Shown piece after piece: positions 49,001 through 50,570 of a DNA stretch of 50,570 nucleotides (position 1 is its first letter; the number at the start of each line of letters is the position of its first letter). The notes below the pieces were generated by a model, which was not told where the DNA came from, searched no databases, and was given only the letters and a program-made list of their open reading frames with translations. The translations under genes were made by a program, and so were the position numbers. The DNA lies in IMG/VR virus record IMGVR_UViG_3300046737_000006, positions 1 through 50,570 of that record; one strand, given 5' to 3'. Origin of the DNA: a virus.

Positions 49001-50570
49001 ATGAGATACGCAAGAAGCTTGCTGTAGACGATATCCAAGGTGCCAAAGACTTCCATGCTACCAGTGGTTTAGAACAACCCTGGGATGAAATCCATAGTTG
49101 GTTCCATTCAGATGTAACTCCTGAAGGTCTGCCTATTGGGCCTAAGTTAAATAAGTTCGAAGACATCATCTCCGTTCCTCACGGTAAGACTTCGCTCGAT
49201 ATGGGTAAAGACTTAGAGCGTAAGTATGGCGATAGATTCCAAGACGCAACTAAAGAATACTACGGACATCTTCTCGATGATCGACGTGATCCTTTCGATG
49301 TGTTCACGTATAAGAACGCAGGAAGTAAGGACAGTCCACTCTACCAGAAGACAGCCGTCAAATACATTGATCCTCTCACGACTCTGAATAGAGGAATGAG
49401 CAGGGCCATCAATGGTATGTATTTAGATACTTATAAACAAATGAGTGTCGAGCACTGGATACAGGAAGCTAAGGAATGGCTTACAGTTGACGACAAGGCT
49501 TTAGCGTCTGCTCCTGAGTATTGGTTCTATACTGCAGCCGCAGAGAACCATTGGAAGGCAGGTGCTCCGGAAGTTGTTAAGAGCAATCTAATCAACGCTA
49601 ACATGCAGATCAGACAGTTCCTAGGCATCCAAGACAAGATGGATACTTGGCTACATCAGACTGCGCAGACCATTGCAGACAGTATCTATGGCTATAAACC
49701 TGAGTGGGCTTTAGTCCCCAACTACCTATTACCGCGCTTGAGAGACCCCTTCGTTTTTGTGAGAGGCATGGCCTACCACACTAAGATGGGTCTATTCGCC
49801 ATACCACAGCTTCTAGTACAAGCCAGTACTTACGGTGCCATCTTCGGTATCGCAGGACCTGATAAAGCTAGTGCTGGAGCCAAGGCTGCTCTGTTCCATA
49901 TGTGGTCCAGAGTTAACAGCAGTCCAGAAATCTTAGATCATCTGGATAGCTTAGTCGCGGGAAACATTGTACCAGGTTCCAAATGGTTGCCCGGTCAATG
50001 GAAAGAAGCCAACAGTCTCTTCACCCGTAGTGGGCTGGAGCACGTAGGCAATGAACATATCTTCCGAGATAGTACAAACTACTACGATTTCTTCGGAAGC
50101 AAATTCCAAGGTTTCCTTGACGCCGGTACCTGGTTTTTCCGAGAGGGAGAACGTCAAGTACGGACAGGTGCATTCTACACGGCCTACCGTGAAGTGCGTG
50201 ACGAGTTGACACATACAGGTCCCCTCACAGCGGCGGAAGAACGAGCAGTTCTCAATCGCGCAGACTTGCTTACCATCAACATGAGTCGAGCTTCGGCTTC
50301 GATGATCCATAAGGGTGCTTTCTCTGTTCCTATGCAGTTCATGAGTTATACGTTACGTATGTCAGAACTGATCTGGGGACAACGTTTAACTAACGTAGAG
50401 AAGGCTAGACTATTCGCTACCTACTCAACTCTATACGGAGTTCCTGCAGCCTTCGGCTTATCAGGTCTTCCGCTAGGTGATGTGATCAATAAAACGGCAC
50501 AAGAGAACGGTTATGTTACTGGAAGCCCAGAGAATAGTTTCTTGAACATTGCTATTACAGAAGGTCTCCC
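46087..50570 (+). CDS. Giant internal virion (ejection) protein, N-terminal part
   Basis: ATG at 46087 (TAATG overlap) opens a frame that runs without a stop to the contig end and continues at 1-800; total about 1743 aa. Starts MVDETSGFTLAQAPNATDGN. The sequence is helical and charged with Ala/Pro linkers near residues 535-555 and several hydrophobic patches in the last third (for example FAIPQLLVQASTYGAIFGIA). Size and position match the largest ejection protein of T7-like phages (gp16, 1318 aa), but the N-terminal lytic transglycosylase motif of gp16 was not seen, so peptidoglycan opening may be done elsewhere or not by this protein. Confidence 0.85.
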   Translation, partial: MVDETSGFTLAQAPNATDGNEAFALSTPQAIPQVPDPIATDRALKATQGYPQLGLNTEEIVNKIRNGGEAAFRSELAANVDYQNSRKATQVVYNLSQSLGRPLTLPEALMTQDILKKKQADPNTVIEEGYAEKFMENLRDQAIKNPDSDIGRAFQVTPTQVDKDLTTAKGYFASRQWWQTQVENSGTAYNNQSTFGAAVDWAKGLTGLYESAKLRGLNPSTSVLGEGGLGQNLEAQARAWFHLPTDEMVKIAGPIMDKLRADNPQLAQYYASAMLEQSQSEQLLHSVMPVLDVTIAGDIAKGGKALYNGIRGIAVTRKAIKQVMTDLSKATPENAANAVGDAAEAGIQQASASILTKLQGIQGPVTEELKSLQSIYNAEVGGITDLQIPRANKEFIGPMPLSATGRSIGQEAVNRINEQLIKYGDKVFADIEQAMKIDQVPAAFAVRNTIQKIVDATKRDYPGWENAILDTRFTHDGLGNLRAETYFGKSGTALFGTEAEAAAAVRDDFNKLGGARIVQTEGPPQAIKKTVKGKPGPEPIKTGPAEPLERSPHDVFVGELDDRELRAATTGRDAYNKQVLYPDLGHTMEIDDRIPGAVERREAETRIEMKGAGYVIVHSAPVDVTSPEMRLALLSTNDVKTPMSTINAMGGWLGRLRTPEDTLSREQNLARKIATYAPGIFRESMKEISREIDKELPKWKIPLIKKNQVWNDWKTVLDYAMTLPDPVTGKTGTLSFRSTGELGDLYLQKLNRVPSPAEVRAAFLAKSFNEFEEAFNKIREFNRQTRLGAETWTFKVGDVARETNRNLPGGGSYPDKKIIANGIIQHEFPSEGNILVLGFKEGDEVLHKAQSLNASKYGETLRDAVAKGHGTLVRLTDKTSFPMSSLSKVGDQLVEYVYQGVSESGRPMAERGPLKWDLLRTGQIPRYDYDHYVVQPNLHHDRLSQRVSFLGDSTIAAFQIRAMSKDVAMKLNEIRKKLAVDDIQGAKDFHATSGLEQPWDEIHSWFHSDVTPEGLPIGPKLNKFEDIISVPHGKTSLDMGKDLERKYGDRFQDATKEYYGHLLDDRRDPFDVFTYKNAGSKDSPLYQKTAVKYIDPLTTLNRGMSRAINGMYLDTYKQMSVEHWIQEAKEWLTVDDKALASAPEYWFYTAAAENHWKAGAPEVVKSNLINANMQIRQFLGIQDKMDTWLHQTAQTIADSIYGYKPEWALVPNYLLPRLRDPFVFVRGMAYHTKMGLFAIPQLLVQASTYGAIFGIAGPDKASAGAKAALFHMWSRVNSSPEILDHLDSLVAGNIVPGSKWLPGQWKEANSLFTRSGLEHVGNEHIFRDSTNYYDFFGSKFQGFLDAGTWFFREGERQVRTGAFYTAYREVRDELTHTGPLTAAEERAVLNRADLLTINMSRASASMIHKGAFSVPMQFMSYTLRMSELIWGQRLTNVEKARLFATYSTLYGVPAAFGLSGLPLGDVINKTAQENGYVTGSPENSFLNIAITEGL
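50519..50570. repeat. Right copy of the contig-end overlap
   Basis: Matches 1-52 in 51 of 52 positions. The mismatch changes an Ile codon (ATT, here) to Asn (AAT, left copy) in the giant virion protein. Confidence 0.9.

Overview
The window looks like the complete genome of a short-tailed, T7-like double-stranded DNA phage (podovirus). The first 52 bases repeat at the end (50519-50570) with one mismatch, so the contig closes into a circle of about 50,518 bp. The cut falls inside one giant virion gene, whose two parts lie at 46087-50570 and 1-800. No RNA polymerase, integrase or repressor was recognised. Transcription is therefore probably by the host polymerase and the lifestyle probably lytic; both are inferences. 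The host cannot be read directly, though Shine-Dalgarno sites of the form AGGAGAGC are frequent and a Gram-negative host fits the module types.

Layout: two divergent blocks. From about 29.96 kb rightwards, through the circle junction to 5900, all genes are on the + strand: small early-late proteins, large terminase, portal, scaffold, major capsid, head-associated proteins, two related tail-fibre proteins and a third fibre-like protein, endolysin, holin-like proteins, tail tubular A and B, a GNAT protein, and a set of large internal/ejection virion proteins (171, 1743, 770, 86 and 843 aa). From about 29.95 kb leftwards to 5962 all genes are on the - strand: many small early proteins, then hypothetical proteins, two tRNA or tRNA-like genes, a GGCT-like protein, T7 gp4-like primase-helicase, uracil-DNA glycosylase, family A DNA polymerase with a complete 3'-5' exonuclease domain, a likely ssDNA-binding protein, a PD-(D/E)XK nuclease, a T7 endonuclease I homologue and an HNH-like protein. 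The blocks converge at a strong hairpin terminator (5910-5933).

Three non-coding regions stand out. (1) 9080-10720: about 1.6 kb without a credible gene, in an otherwise tightly packed genome. Read on the - strand it is full of hairpins with GNRA-like and other tight loops and T-loop-like motifs; it is best explained as a giant structured non-coding RNA, alternatively a decayed tRNA cluster. (2) 28774-29440: an origin/control-like region with five copies of TAAGATA in exact 10-bp phase, a 16-bp palindrome and repeated TTGACA-type boxes. (3) 15275-15403: nested palindromes built from the same TAAGATA heptamer.

An early coiled-coil protein (25233-26009) carries near its C-terminus a close copy of the FtsZ C-terminal peptide (EIPAFLRQ), suggesting interference with host cell division.

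All functional assignments come from reading the sequence by eye; none has been run against a database.
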